A stretch of 64,000 bases of DNA, from assembly GCA_020637165.1 (NCBI GenBank), contig JACJWN010000003.1, positions 62,001 through 126,000 of the forward strand, read 5' to 3'. The notes below the pieces were generated by a model. The model was not told where the DNA came from and searched no databases. It was given only the letters and a program-made list of their open reading frames with translations. The position numbers and the translations under genes were made by a program. Positions 43,718 through 52,972 of this stretch are shown here, piece by piece; within the stretch, counting starts at the first letter, position 1; the number at the start of each line of letters is the position of its first letter. The stretch comes from Mycolicibacterium sp. (GTDB lineage: Bacteria; Actinomycetota; Actinomycetes; Mycobacteriales; Mycobacteriaceae).

Positions 43718-45372
43718 TGGCTCTCGATGCCGATCTTGCCGAGACGGCCCGAGCTTGGCTCGCCGATGATCCCGATCCGCAGACCGCCGGCGAACTGTCG
43801 GCGCTGATCGTCGACGCGGAGGCGGGCAAGGCCGATGCGCTCGCCGAGTTGGCCGATGCCTTCGACGGCACCCTGCAGTTCGGCACCGCCGGTTTGCGCG
43901 GGCGACTGGGTCCCGGAAGCAACCGGATGAACCGCGTGGTGGTGGCTCGGGCCGCCGCCGGGCTGGCCGCCTACCTGAGGTCCACCGGGGGGACCTCGAT
44001 AGTGGTGGGCTATGACGCGCGGCGCAACTCCGACGTCTTCGCCCGTGACACCGCGCGCATCATGGCCGGCGCCGGAATCACCGCGATGGTGCTGCCCCGG
44101 CCGCTGCCGACTCCGGTGCTCGCCTTCGCCATCCGGGAACTCGGCTGCGATGCGGGGGTGATGGTGACCGCATCGCACAACCCGCCCGACGACAACGGCT
44201 ACAAGGTGTACCTCGGCGACGGGAGCCAGATCGTCCCTCCCGCGGACGCCGAGATCGCCGCCTGCATCGCTGCCGTCGGCGCGATGGACTCGATCCCTAG
44301 CGCCGACGACTACCGCACATTGGACGGCTCAGTGCTGGATTCCTATGTGGCGCGGGCGGTTTCGCTGCTGGGTGACGGTCCGCGCGAGGTGTCGGCGGTC
44401 TACACCGCCATGCACGGCGTCGGCGGGGAGGTCTTCATGCGAGTGGTGGGTGAAGCCGGTTTCGCCGCTCCGACGAAAGTCGCGGCCCAGTTCGACCCGG
44501 ATGGACGATTCCCGACGGTCAACTTCCCCAACCCGGAGGAGCCGGGGGCCATGGACCTTTCGTTGGCCGATGCCCGGGCGCAGCAGGCCGACGTGATCAT
44601 CGCCAACGATCCGGATGCCGACCGCTGCGCGGCGGGTATCCGGATGGGGGACGACTACCGCATGCTCACCGGGGACGAAGTCGGTGCGCTGCTCGGTTGG
44701 TGGATCGCCGAGCGTGGTCGGCGGGAAGGGGCCCCGACGCGAGGGGTGTACGCGCAGTCCATCGTTTCCGGGACCCTGCTGGAGCGGATCGCCGACGAGG
44801 CCGGTCTCGGGTACGCCACGACGCTGACCGGGTTTAAGTGGATCTCCAAGGTGCCCGACCTGAGGTTCGGTTACGAGGAGGCGCTCGGCTACTGCTGCGA
44901 CCCGGAGGCGGTCAAGGACAAGGACGGCATCACCGCCTCATTGCTGATGCTGGAGATGGTGGCGGTGCTCAAAGCCGAGGGCCGGGGGCCGCAGGATGTG
45001 CTCGACGACTTGGCCCGCCGGTTCGGCCTCTACGCCACCAGCCAGCTGTCGGTGCGGGTCTCGGACCTCGCGCAGATCACCGATGCCATGGCACGGCTGC
45101 GGGCCGCCCCGCCGTCCTCGCTCGGCGGGCGGAAGGTGCTGGCGTTCGAGGACCTCGAAAAGGGCGCCGGCGGACTGCCGCCGACCGACGGGCTGCGATT
45201 CGGCCTCAATGACGCCAGGGTGATCGTCCGGCCCAGCGGCACCGAACCCAAGCTCAAGTGTTACCTGCAGGTGGTGGTGCCGGTCGACGGCGAGATCGCC
45301 CAGGCCCGGGCAGCAGCGCAGGCCGAGCTCGAGGCGCTGCGGGCCGACGTCGCGGCGTCGCTCGGACTTTAG
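43717..45372 (+). CDS. pmmB: Phosphohexomutase / phosphopentomutase family (PmmB type)
   Basis: A 551-residue alpha-D-phosphohexomutase. Features: LQFGTAGLRGRLGPGSNRMN at the N-terminus, the phosphoserine loop TASHNPPDDNGYKVY, the metal loop DPDADRC, the sugar-binding loop near TGFKWISK and the phosphate loop RPSGTEPK at the C-terminus. In H37Rv the PmmB protein is annotated as phosphomannomutase. In this operon, right behind uridine phosphorylase and DeoC, a phosphopentomutase or broad-range role (ribose-1-phosphate to ribose-5-phosphate) is a better fit; the sequence alone does not decide. Stop-start overlap with deoC. Confidence 0.92.
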   Translation: MALDADLAETARAWLADDPDPQTAGELSALIVDAEAGKADALAELADAFDGTLQFGTAGLRGRLGPGSNRMNRVVVARAAAGLAAYLRSTGGTSIVVGYDARRNSDVFARDTARIMAGAGITAMVLPRPLPTPVLAFAIRELGCDAGVMVTASHNPPDDNGYKVYLGDGSQIVPPADAEIAACIAAVGAMDSIPSADDYRTLDGSVLDSYVARAVSLLGDGPREVSAVYTAMHGVGGEVFMRVVGEAGFAAPTKVAAQFDPDGRFPTVNFPNPEEPGAMDLSLADARAQQADVIIANDPDADRCAAGIRMGDDYRMLTGDEVGALLGWWIAERGRREGAPTRGVYAQSIVSGTLLERIADEAGLGYATTLTGFKWISKVPDLRFGYEEALGYCCDPEAVKDKDGITASLLMLEMVAVLKAEGRGPQDVLDDLARRFGLYATSQLSVRVSDLAQITDAMARLRAAPPSSLGGRKVLAFEDLEKGAGGLPPTDGLRFGLNDARVIVRPSGTEPKLKCYLQVVVPVDGEIAQARAAAQAELEALRADVAASLGL

Positions 45373-45383
45373 GCCGCCGGCCG

Positions 45384-46979
45384 CTAAACCTCGGCCGCGT
45401 GCGTCATCTCGATGTGCTCGGGGGTCCGGCGGCGGCCGATGACCACCCAGGCGAAAACCGCCCCGGCCAGGGCGACGAACGCCAGCACCAGCATGGAGAT
45501 GGTGATGGCACCTGCCGAAGCACTGACGGCGGCATTGGTGATGGCGTCGACCGAGTCCTGCGGCAGTCCGGCAAGGGCGTCGGCGGCGCGGCCCATATCT
45601 CCGGCCTGCACGGCGTCGGCGTACTGGGCCGCCAGATCACGTAGTTCGGTGCGCTCGCCAAGCCCTGGACCGACCTTGGAGGCGGTCAGCGTGCCGATGA
45701 TCGAGGTCACCAGTCCCACCCCGAGTGCAGCCGGGATGTTGAAGGTCATCTGCATCAGCCCCGAGCCCATGCCGGCCCGTTGGGCGTCGACGGCCGACAT
45801 GCCCGCGGTGTTGCAGGCCGGCAACGCGATGCCGACGCCGATGCCCATCAGCGCCAACGGGATCACCATCTGCATCAGCGTGGTTCCGGGGCCGAAGGTC
45901 AGACCGATCCAGGCCAGTGCGACCGCCTGCATCAGCAAGGCGACGGTGATCGGGAGGCCGGGTCCGACCTTGTCCACCCACCGGCCGGCGGGCGGTTCGA
46001 ACAGCATGCAGATGCCGGTGGTGATGACGATCACCCAACTGGCCTTGCCGGGGGAGTAATCCAGGACGTTGATCAGATATAGCGAGCCGATAAAGGTCAG
46101 AAACGGGATGTAGACGAAGCCCACCGCGCTTTCCGCGAAGAACCCGCCGGAGAACAGGCGCTCCCTCCAGAGGCTGAAATCGACCAGGGGGTGCGCGATG
46201 CGGTTCTCCACCACGCCGAACACACCGAGCAGGGCGATTCCGGCCAGGATCGAACCCCAGGTCGCCGTCGCCGACCAGCTCGCCGCGGAGTTCTGCAGGC
46301 CGTAGGTGAGCAGGGTGATGCCGCTGCCGCCGAGGATCAGGCCCCACCAGTCGTAGCTGCCCCTCGCGAGCACGCTCTTGTAGCCCCGGGTCGCTGCCAG
46401 CGTCACCACGATGACCAAGGCGGTCAGCGGCAGGGCGACCCAGAACACCCACCGCCAGCTGGCGACGTCCATCATCCAGGCGGCGAACAGCGGACCGACG
46501 AGCAGACCGAACCCATGGGCGAAACCCCACACGCCGACTGCGAAGCCTCGTTGGGCCACCGGGAACGAGTTGACCACGATGGACAGCGTGGCGGGCGCCG
46601 AGATACCGATGCCGATGCCCTGCACGGCGCGGCCGCTGATCATCAGTGGCCCGCCGACGGCGATCGCCGACATCAGCAGCCCGCCCCCGAAGATGACGAA
46701 GCCGACGACGATCATCTTGACCTCGCCCACCAGGTCGCCCATCCGGCCGCCGGCGACCAGGGCGGCGCCGAAGGCCAGACTGTAGGCGGTGATCGTCCAC
46801 GTCTGGGCGGACAGTCCCAACGCCAGATCCTCTTTGATGGTCGGCAGGGCCGGGCCGATCACGGTGGAGAACATCTGGGCGATCAGCGCGCCGAACCCCA
46901 TGGCGGCCAGAATCGCCCACGCCGCCCTGCCGGCCTTCTCCCCGGCCGGAACCGGCGAGGCCACGGTCTCACCGGTCAC
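45384..46979 (-). CDS. Major facilitator drug transporter (DHA2, 14-helix type)
   Basis: A 531-residue transporter with about fourteen helices, like the EmrB/QacA group of drug-H+ antiporters. Landmarks: FSTVIGPALPTIKEDLAL, the motif-A-like loop GGRMGDLVGEVKMIVV, GRAVQGIGIGISAPATLSIV and WRWVFWVALPLTALVIV. I use the GTG at 46979, which has AAGGAAG upstream; it overlaps the cytidine deaminase stop by eleven bases, so the two are coupled. The substrate is unknown; pairing with cdd could mean nucleoside analogue export, but this is a guess. Confidence 0.87.
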   Translation of the reverse strand: MTGETVASPVPAGEKAGRAAWAILAAMGFGALIAQMFSTVIGPALPTIKEDLALGLSAQTWTITAYSLAFGAALVAGGRMGDLVGEVKMIVVGFVIFGGGLLMSAIAVGGPLMISGRAVQGIGIGISAPATLSIVVNSFPVAQRGFAVGVWGFAHGFGLLVGPLFAAWMMDVASWRWVFWVALPLTALVIVVTLAATRGYKSVLARGSYDWWGLILGGSGITLLTYGLQNSAASWSATATWGSILAGIALLGVFGVVENRIAHPLVDFSLWRERLFSGGFFAESAVGFVYIPFLTFIGSLYLINVLDYSPGKASWVIVITTGICMLFEPPAGRWVDKVGPGLPITVALLMQAVALAWIGLTFGPGTTLMQMVIPLALMGIGVGIALPACNTAGMSAVDAQRAGMGSGLMQMTFNIPAALGVGLVTSIIGTLTASKVGPGLGERTELRDLAAQYADAVQAGDMGRAADALAGLPQDSVDAITNAAVSASAGAITISMLVLAFVALAGAVFAWVVIGRRRTPEHIEMTHAAEV

Positions 46980-47394
46980 GGAGGGACTTCCTTTCCACAA
47001 GATCCCACGGGCCGAAGGCCTGGGGAAGAATCTCGGCCATGGTGCGCACGCCCTCCGGCGTCATCACCAGAAGGTCCGGGCCGCCGTGTTCGTAGAGCAG
47101 CTGGCGGCAACGCCCGCAGGGCATCAGCGGGTCGCCGTTTCCATCCACGCAATACACCGCCGTAAGTCGGCCGCCGCCGGTGGCGTAGAGCGCAGAGACC
47201 ATCGAGCACTCCGCGCACAGCGTGATCCCGTAGGAGGCGTTCTCGACGTTCGCGCCGGAGACCAGGCGGCCGTCGTCGACGAAGCCCGCAACTCCGACAG
47301 GGAAATTCGAGTATGGGGAGTAGGAGTTCGCGGTCGCCGCGACCGCGGATTCCCGCAACGTCTCCCAGTCAACGTGTGAGTCGACCTGGCCCAT
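46969..47394 (-). CDS. cdd: Cytidine deaminase
   Basis: A 141-residue enzyme that deaminates cytidine and deoxycytidine to uridine and deoxyuridine. It is the small zinc type with three Cys ligands: Cys60 in LCAECS (with catalytic Glu62) and Cys93/Cys96 in PCGRCRQLL. SYSPYSNFPVGVAGF and GANVENASYG are the substrate-binding blocks. ATG at 47394. It lies downstream of no gene but feeds the uridine phosphorylase gene on the opposite strand, completing pyrimidine nucleoside salvage. Its 3' end overlaps the transporter start. Confidence 0.96.
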   Translation of the reverse strand: MGQVDSHVDWETLRESAVAATANSYSPYSNFPVGVAGFVDDGRLVSGANVENASYGITLCAECSMVSALYATGGGRLTAVYCVDGNGDPLMPCGRCRQLLYEHGGPDLLVMTPEGVRTMAEILPQAFGPWDLVERKSLRDR

Positions 47395-47557
47395 CTGAAC
47401 CGCCTCCCGCGCGTCGGGTACCGACCGGCAGGTGCCCGGCTGACCGCCAAAACTAGCACTGCCCGAACGAGAAATTGCTGGAAATCCCACTGGTCGCGGA
47501 GTGATCGTAGGGGTCTTCGCCGATGTCTTACGATGACCTGATCCGAGAGGGGGCCCG

Positions 47558-49333
47558 ATGACACCGGCTGAACCCGACCCGCTGGAAAAGGCCCTGCTCC
47601 CGTATTACAACCAGGGCCACCGCAACGGACCCATCGAGGTCGATGACTGGGCCGGTGGAATACCCCAGGATCGCGCCGAGCTTCCGTCGGTGCGCCTCGG
47701 ACGGCGGTGGTTCTCCAGCCTGTGGCTGATCCCGCTGGGCATCGTCGCGCTGGTGCTCTCGATCGCCGTGGTGAGGGAGCTGGCCCGCCAGCCGTGGTTC
47801 GCCGACTTCATCGCGCGCTACCCGGGGACCTCGGACAGCTACGTGCAACCGGTCAGCACCGGGTTTCCCTGGTGGCTGCGCTGGCAGCACTTCCTGAACC
47901 TGTTGTTCATGATGTTCATCATCAGGGCGGGCTTGCAGATCCTGGCTGACCACCCGCGGCTGTACCTCAACTCCGGCAGCCGACCAGACAGCGAATGGCT
48001 GCGCCTGCGCGGCCCGGTCCCGGCCGATCGGCGCGACAGCAACGATCCCGAGACGGTCTGGACGGCCAAGGAGGATGCCGTCGCGCTGCCGAAACACTTG
48101 GGAATCCCCGGGTTTCGCCACTCGATCGGACTGGCGCGGTGGTGGCACTTCTCCTTCGATCTGCTCTGGCTGGTCAACGGCGCGCTGTTCTACGTCCTGC
48201 TGTTCAGCACCGACGAATGGAAGCGGCTGATTCCCACCTCTCTCGACGTGTTCCCCAACGCGCTGTCGACGGCGCTGCAGTACCTCTCGCTCAATCTTCC
48301 CGAGAACGCCGGATTCAGCACCTACAACGCCCTGCAGTTGCTGGCGTACTTCATTACGGTGTTCATCGCCGCTCCGCTGGCGCTGGTGACCGGTCTGCTG
48401 CAGGCCCCGTCGGTGGCAGGGCGATTCGGGACGGGGGCGGGTCTGCTGAACCGTCAGGTCGCGAGGTCGGTGCACTTCGGGGTGCTGCTGTGGATGCTGA
48501 TGTTCATCGCGGTCCACACCCTGATGATCTTTGTGACCGGGTTCGTCGGCAATGTCAACCACATGACCCTCGGGACCGACACGAATTCCTGGAGGGGTGT
48601 CGCGCTGTACGTGGCCTGGATGGCCGTCGTCGTTGCCTTCTGGCTGGTGGCCTCCCCGCTGACCACCAGACACCCGCGGGCGATTCAGCGGGCGGGTCGC
48701 TTCGTGGTCGGTTGGCTCAAAGCGATGCTGGAGCGGACCAACCCCACCGCGACGTACTCCGACGCCGACATCTCCGGTTACTTCTGGACCAACGGCGAGC
48801 GGCCGCAGAGCGAGCGCTATGCGGCGCTCAAGGAGGGAGGGTGGGCCGACTATCGGCTGCGGGTCGGCGGACTGGTGGGCAACCCCGTGGAGTTGGGCTA
48901 CGCCGAACTGCTCGCGATGCCCAAACAGGAGCAGGTCACCCAGCATTTCTGCATCCAGGGCTGGTCCGGGGTGGCCAAATGGGCCGGCGTGCCGATGCGT
49001 GAGATCTGCGAGTTGGTGCGACCGGCCGACAATGCCAAGTGGGTGGTGTTCTACTCGTTCTCCGACGGTCCGGTCGGCGGTCGCTACTACGACTGCCACC
49101 CGATCGCGAGCATGTACCACGATCTGACGATCCTGGCCTACGAGATGAACGGCGAGCCGCTCAACGAGTCGCACGGGGCTCCGCTGCGGCTGCGTAACGA
49201 GGTCGAACTGGGCTTCAAGCAGGTCAAGTGGATCGAAGCGATCGAGTTCGTGGAGACCTTCGAACACCTCGGGGCCGGCCAGGGCGGTTACAACGAGGAC
49301 CAGGAGTTCTACGGCTTCCGGATGCCGATCTGA
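47558..49333 (+). CDS. Molybdopterin oxidoreductase fused to cytochrome b561-like membrane domain
   Basis: A 591-residue protein in two parts. The N-terminal 400 residues contain about five helices with paired His (WLRWQHFLNLLFMMF, WHFSFDLLW, RSVHFGVLLW, IAVHTLMI), like a di-heme b-type cytochrome. The C-terminal 160 residues resemble the sulfite oxidase/YedY molybdopterin domain, with the Mo-ligating Cys465 in QHFCIQGWSGVAKW, GRYYDCHPIASM and LNESHGAPLRLR. No Tat signal is visible; the membrane domain comes first, so the catalytic part would emerge after it. It would pass electrons from an unknown substrate to the quinone pool. GAGAGGGGGC lies upstream of the ATG. Confidence 0.85.
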   Translation: MTPAEPDPLEKALLPYYNQGHRNGPIEVDDWAGGIPQDRAELPSVRLGRRWFSSLWLIPLGIVALVLSIAVVRELARQPWFADFIARYPGTSDSYVQPVSTGFPWWLRWQHFLNLLFMMFIIRAGLQILADHPRLYLNSGSRPDSEWLRLRGPVPADRRDSNDPETVWTAKEDAVALPKHLGIPGFRHSIGLARWWHFSFDLLWLVNGALFYVLLFSTDEWKRLIPTSLDVFPNALSTALQYLSLNLPENAGFSTYNALQLLAYFITVFIAAPLALVTGLLQAPSVAGRFGTGAGLLNRQVARSVHFGVLLWMLMFIAVHTLMIFVTGFVGNVNHMTLGTDTNSWRGVALYVAWMAVVVAFWLVASPLTTRHPRAIQRAGRFVVGWLKAMLERTNPTATYSDADISGYFWTNGERPQSERYAALKEGGWADYRLRVGGLVGNPVELGYAELLAMPKQEQVTQHFCIQGWSGVAKWAGVPMREICELVRPADNAKWVVFYSFSDGPVGGRYYDCHPIASMYHDLTILAYEMNGEPLNESHGAPLRLRNEVELGFKQVKWIEAIEFVETFEHLGAGQGGYNEDQEFYGFRMPI

Positions 49334-49353
49334 GTCAGCGCCGGTTTGTCGAC

Positions 49354-49845
49354 TCAGGCGGTGCTGCCGGGGTCGGCCGGCACCGCCGTCAGCGGGATGT
49401 ACACGGTTCCCGCACATGCTCCTTCGCCGATGTTGGTCGCGAACGTTCCGGTGAGCGAACCGTCCGGCTTCGGCGAGTAGGTGGTCACCGAACTCGCCGA
49501 GTCGAAGGTGATGGTGCGGTCCGGCAGCAGGCAATCCCACCGCCAGCTGTTGGTGCGCGACCACTGCGATCCGGTCCACTCGAACCTGGTGGCCTGTTCG
49601 ACGTTGTCCTTGGGGGCGGGACCGTCGACCACCGAAGCCTCGCAGTTTCCCGACGAGCAGTCCGTCTCAAACTTGTACCAGGCGGTGTAGGCCTCTTCGG
49701 CCTGCTCGGCCGCCGCGCTGGTGCCCGATTTCTGATCGGTGTGGAAGGTGATCCGGTACCAACCGTTCCAACTCGGTGGGGGTTCAGCCTGCGCCAGCGG
49801 GGCGCAGACCACCGTGCCGACCGCAACGGCGGCTGCGGCCTTCAT
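49354..49845 (-). CDS. Exported protein with four-Cys beta domain
   Basis: A 163-residue exported protein. The signal peptide is short (KAAAAVAVGTVVCAPLAQA) and is followed by a domain with PSWNGWYRITF, TDCSSGNCEAS, WRWDCLLPDRT and GEGACAGTVYIPL. Four Cys (probably two disulfides) and alternating strands suggest a compact beta-fold. Similar secreted mycobacterial proteins exist, but I recall no known activity. It lies downstream of the small lipoprotein gene (23 bases) on the same strand, suggesting co-expression. Confidence 0.78.
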   Translation of the reverse strand: MKAAAAVAVGTVVCAPLAQAEPPPSWNGWYRITFHTDQKSGTSAAAEQAEEAYTAWYKFETDCSSGNCEASVVDGPAPKDNVEQATRFEWTGSQWSRTNSWRWDCLLPDRTITFDSASSVTTYSPKPDGSLTGTFATNIGEGACAGTVYIPLTAVPADPGSTA

Positions 49846-49868
49846 GGAAACCGGTGGGCGTGGCCGGG

Positions 49869-50138
49869 TCACCGCACACAGACGCCGTTGACAACCTCTT
49901 TGCAGACTGCCCCCGGCGGGGCGGGGTTGATCGACGGCGTGAAGGAGTTGTCGCCCGGCCCGAGGGCCTTTTCCGTAGGGGTCGGGGTGGCCGCCGAGCT
50001 GGTGGCCGGCGAGCTCGGCGTGGTCGACGGCGTTTCCTTCTCGGTGCCGGAACTGCAGGAGGTCAGCGCACCCATGGCGACGATGGCGGCACCGCCGGCG
50101 AAAAGCGCGATTCGGGCCGTCAGGCGAGCAGAGCTCAT
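49869..50138 (-). CDS. Small lipoprotein
   Basis: An 89-residue lipoprotein. Signal ending in the lipobox GALTSC, then a Thr/Ser/Pro linker and a short C-terminal module PPGAVCKEVVNGVCVR with two Cys that could pair. Start ATG at 50138 with AGGGG upstream; an in-frame start 15 bases further upstream is less likely. No function is known. It precedes the exported protein gene on the same strand. Confidence 0.75.
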   Translation of the reverse strand: MSSARLTARIALFAGGAAIVAMGALTSCSSGTEKETPSTTPSSPATSSAATPTPTEKALGPGDNSFTPSINPAPPGAVCKEVVNGVCVR

Positions 50139-50283
50139 GGTTTTTCCCCTCAATATCGTCAGATCGGGCCGCTCGCTCCCGGGTGCTGAACCTGGGGGCG
50201 GCTACCCTTCTGACAACCACCCTAGTCGCCGGCGTGTTCCCGCGCGGCTACGACCTCGGATGTTCCGCTGCCGGCGAACGCGC

Positions 50284-50472
50284 TCAGGGGGCGGTGAAAC
50301 CCTCGCGTTTGTGCGCGCCGTCGCAGAACGGCTTGTTCGCCGAGTGGCCGCAGCGGCACAGGTACGACTTGCTCCCACGCTTCAACGGAGTGCCGTCGGC
50401 GGCGAGGATTTCGACCTCGCCGGACACCTGGAGGGGGCCGTCGGTCAACGGGGTGATGGTGACATCGCTCAT
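50284..50472 (-). CDS. CDGSH iron-sulfur protein
   Basis: A 62-residue protein holding one CDGSH motif: Cys39, Cys41, Cys50 and His54 in CRCGHSANKPFCDGAH, the 3Cys-1His ligands of a redox-active [2Fe-2S] cluster. The N-terminal 35 residues form the usual small beta region. It is cytoplasmic. It lies 51 bases downstream of the AzgA-type permease gene on the same strand; the pairing may be casual. The cellular role of bacterial CDGSH proteins is mostly unknown. Confidence 0.92.
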   Translation of the reverse strand: MSDVTITPLTDGPLQVSGEVEILAADGTPLKRGSKSYLCRCGHSANKPFCDGAHKREGFTAP

Positions 50473-50523
50473 GAGCGGCCATTCTGCCCGTCACCATGCG
50501 GACGCTGAAGCGACGGTCCGAAT

Positions 50524-51936
50524 TTAGGCACCGACCAGCGTCTGGATGCCGTCACGGGCGAAATACACCAGAAATCCGACGGCGACGATCCACAACAGCG
50601 GGCTGACCTCGCGGGCCTTTCCGACGGCCGACCGCAGCACCACCCAGCTGATGAAGCCCACTCCGATCCCATTGGCGATCGAATAGCTCAGCGGCATCAT
50701 GGCCACCGTCAGCACGACGGGCAGCGCAATCGAGAAGTCCGAGATGTCGATGTGGCGCAGATGCGAGACCATCATCGCCCCGACGATCACCAGTGCCGCC
50801 GCGGCGACCTCGGTCGGGACGATCGAGGCCAGCGGTGCGACGAACATAGCGGCGAGGAAAAGCGCCCCGGTGACCAGGTTGGCCAGGCCGGTGCGGGCGC
50901 CTTCGGCGATGCCGGCGCCGGATTCGACGAACACGGTGTTCGACGAGGCGGAGGTCACGCCGCCGGCGACCGCTCCGGCGCCCTCCACGATCAGCGCCGA
51001 TGGCAGGCGGGGGAAGGTCCCGTCCGGAGCCGCCAGTCCCGCTTCCCGGGACAGCCCGGTGAAGGTGCCCAGGGCGTCGAAGAAGTTCGCGAACACCAGC
51101 GTGAACACCAGCACGCTGGCGGCCAGCGCGCCGATCCGTTCGAAGCTGCCCAGGCTGACCGCGCCGACCAGGGAAAGGTCCGGCCATGCAAAGGGCGAAC
51201 CGGACAGCGCCGGCACCGACAGCCGCCAGCCGCCGGGCCGCTCGGCCGCCGATCCCAGATGCAGAACCGCTTCGACGGCGATCGCGATCACGGTGCCGCC
51301 GACAAGCCCGATCAGGATTCCGCCGCGGACCCGCCGGGCGACCAGGACGCCGGTCAGCAGCAGCGTCACCAGGAACACCACGGTCGGGATACCCGAGAGG
51401 GACCCCTGGCCGTTGCCGCCGAGTCCCACCGGCGGCGAGGGCAGCCCGGTAGAACCGACGAACCCGGCATCGACCAGACCGATGAAGAGGATGAACGCGC
51501 CGATACCGGCGGTGATGGCCAACTTCAGCTGAATCGGAACTGCGTCGAACACCATCCGGCGCAGGCCCGAGGCCGCCAGCGCCACGATGATCAGGCCGTT
51601 GATCACGACCAGGCCCATGGCCTCCGGCCAGGTGACGACGCCCACCACGGAGGTGGCCAGGAATGAGTTGATGCCCAACCCCGCGGCGAAGGCGAACGGC
51701 AGCCGCGTGACGAGGCCGAACAGGATGGTCATGAACCCGGCCGCCAGCGCGGTCACCGCCGAGACCTGGGTGAATTGCAGCTGGTTGCCCGCGACGTCCT
51801 TCGGGCCGGACAGGATGATCGGGTTCAGCACGATGATGTAGGCCATCGCGATGAAGGTGACAACTCCGCCGCGGACCTCCGCGCCGGGGGTCGACCCGCG
51901 TTCGGTGATCTCGAAGAAACGGTCGAGGCGACGCAT
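50524..51936 (-). CDS. Purine permease, AzgA type (NCS2 family)
   Basis: A 470-residue transporter with about twelve to fourteen helices. Landmarks of the AzgA/PbuG group: FFEITERGSTPGAEVRGGVV, TFIAMAYIIVLNPIIL, LPFAFAAGLGINSFLA, FFDALGTFTGLSREAGL and SSNTVFVESGAGIAEGARTG. Members import adenine, guanine or hypoxanthine with protons. It is separated from the upstream glpF gene by four bases, so they are co-transcribed. Which purine is carried cannot be read. Confidence 0.9.
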   Translation of the reverse strand: MRRLDRFFEITERGSTPGAEVRGGVVTFIAMAYIIVLNPIILSGPKDVAGNQLQFTQVSAVTALAAGFMTILFGLVTRLPFAFAAGLGINSFLATSVVGVVTWPEAMGLVVINGLIIVALAASGLRRMVFDAVPIQLKLAITAGIGAFILFIGLVDAGFVGSTGLPSPPVGLGGNGQGSLSGIPTVVFLVTLLLTGVLVARRVRGGILIGLVGGTVIAIAVEAVLHLGSAAERPGGWRLSVPALSGSPFAWPDLSLVGAVSLGSFERIGALAASVLVFTLVFANFFDALGTFTGLSREAGLAAPDGTFPRLPSALIVEGAGAVAGGVTSASSNTVFVESGAGIAEGARTGLANLVTGALFLAAMFVAPLASIVPTEVAAAALVIVGAMMVSHLRHIDISDFSIALPVVLTVAMMPLSYSIANGIGVGFISWVVLRSAVGKAREVSPLLWIVAVGFLVYFARDGIQTLVGA

Positions 51937-51940
51937 GGGG

Positions 51941-52774
51941 CTAGCGCAGCGGGGTCGGCTCGACGACGCCGATCTCCGCAGGATTGGTGATCGCCGCCGG
52001 CAGGAACTTCTCGATGCAGAAGACGAAGAGCGCGCCGCCGATCAGTCCGCCGATCAGCGGCGCGATGATCGGGACCCAGAAGTACATCTCGGGACCGTTG
52101 GTGGAGAACCAGGCGTCGTGATACCCGGTCAGCCAGGACGCCAACCGCGGAGCGAAGTCCCTGGCGGGGTTGATGGCGTACCCGGCGTTGGCGCCCCAGC
52201 CCAGGCCGATGCCGACCACCAGCAGCCCGATGATCAACGGTCCGGTGTTGGCCATCGGCGGGTTGTTCACCGCGCTGGTCAGCGCGAAGATGACCGCCAC
52301 CAGGATCGCCGTGCCGATCACCTGGTCGAAGAACGCCGTGAACAGGGTGACACCGATGTCCGGTGAGGTGGAGAAGATGCCCTGGGTTGCTTTGGTGTGG
52401 TCGGGGTCGACCCGGTTGATGGCGTCGGAGTAGGTGAACCGGACCAGCAGCGCCCCGACGAACGCGCCGGCGACCTGGGCGCCGATATACGGCATGATCT
52501 TGCGCACCGGGAAACCCTTGAAGGTCGCGAGTGCGACGGTAACGGCGGGATTGAGGTGGGCGCCGCTGAGACGGCCGGCGACGTAAACCGCCATCGCCAC
52601 CCCGAGGCCCCATCCCCAGGCGATCGAGTTGTAGTCCCCGGTGGCGCCGGTGGTCGTGGGGAAGCCCCCGGTCACCACCTGGGCGACCACACCGCATCCG
52701 AAAAGGATCAGCAGCATCGTCCCGAAGAACTCCGCGGAGCACTCGCCGAGCAAGGGGGTCCGTCTGACAGTCAC
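51941..52774 (-). CDS. glpF: Glycerol uptake facilitator
   Basis: A 277-residue major intrinsic protein with six helices and two NPA half-helices: HLNPAVTVALA and AINPARDFAPRL. The Asp after the second NPA-Arg marks the glycerol-conducting class rather than strict water channels. It should pass glycerol by diffusion through the membrane. No glycerol kinase or dehydrogenase gene lies next to it in this window; instead it heads an operon with the purine permease gene. The ATG at 52774 sits about 200 bases from the divergent hydrolase gene. Confidence 0.93.
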   Translation of the reverse strand: MTVRRTPLLGECSAEFFGTMLLILFGCGVVAQVVTGGFPTTTGATGDYNSIAWGWGLGVAMAVYVAGRLSGAHLNPAVTVALATFKGFPVRKIMPYIGAQVAGAFVGALLVRFTYSDAINRVDPDHTKATQGIFSTSPDIGVTLFTAFFDQVIGTAILVAVIFALTSAVNNPPMANTGPLIIGLLVVGIGLGWGANAGYAINPARDFAPRLASWLTGYHDAWFSTNGPEMYFWVPIIAPLIGGLIGGALFVFCIEKFLPAAITNPAEIGVVEPTPLR

Positions 52775-52972
52775 TGCACGCCGGTCCTTTCCGGAGGGGA
52801 TGCACGGGAAAGTAACAACGTCGCAGCTCCGCTGTGCGGCTTTTGGGACCCGCCGGGAGCGGCGGGGCGCAAATCCCGGTACCGCCCGCCGCCGTGTGGC
52901 ACCGTCGAAAGCTCACCGCGAGGTGCTTCCATCCGGGGAGCCCCTGCTGGAGCGGTTCTCAAGGAGCTGGGA

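Noticed and set aside
46191-47165. 324-codon plus-strand frame opposite the major facilitator and cdd genes
   Set aside because: Low-complexity His/Arg/Gln text, no start site, fully covered by recognised genes.
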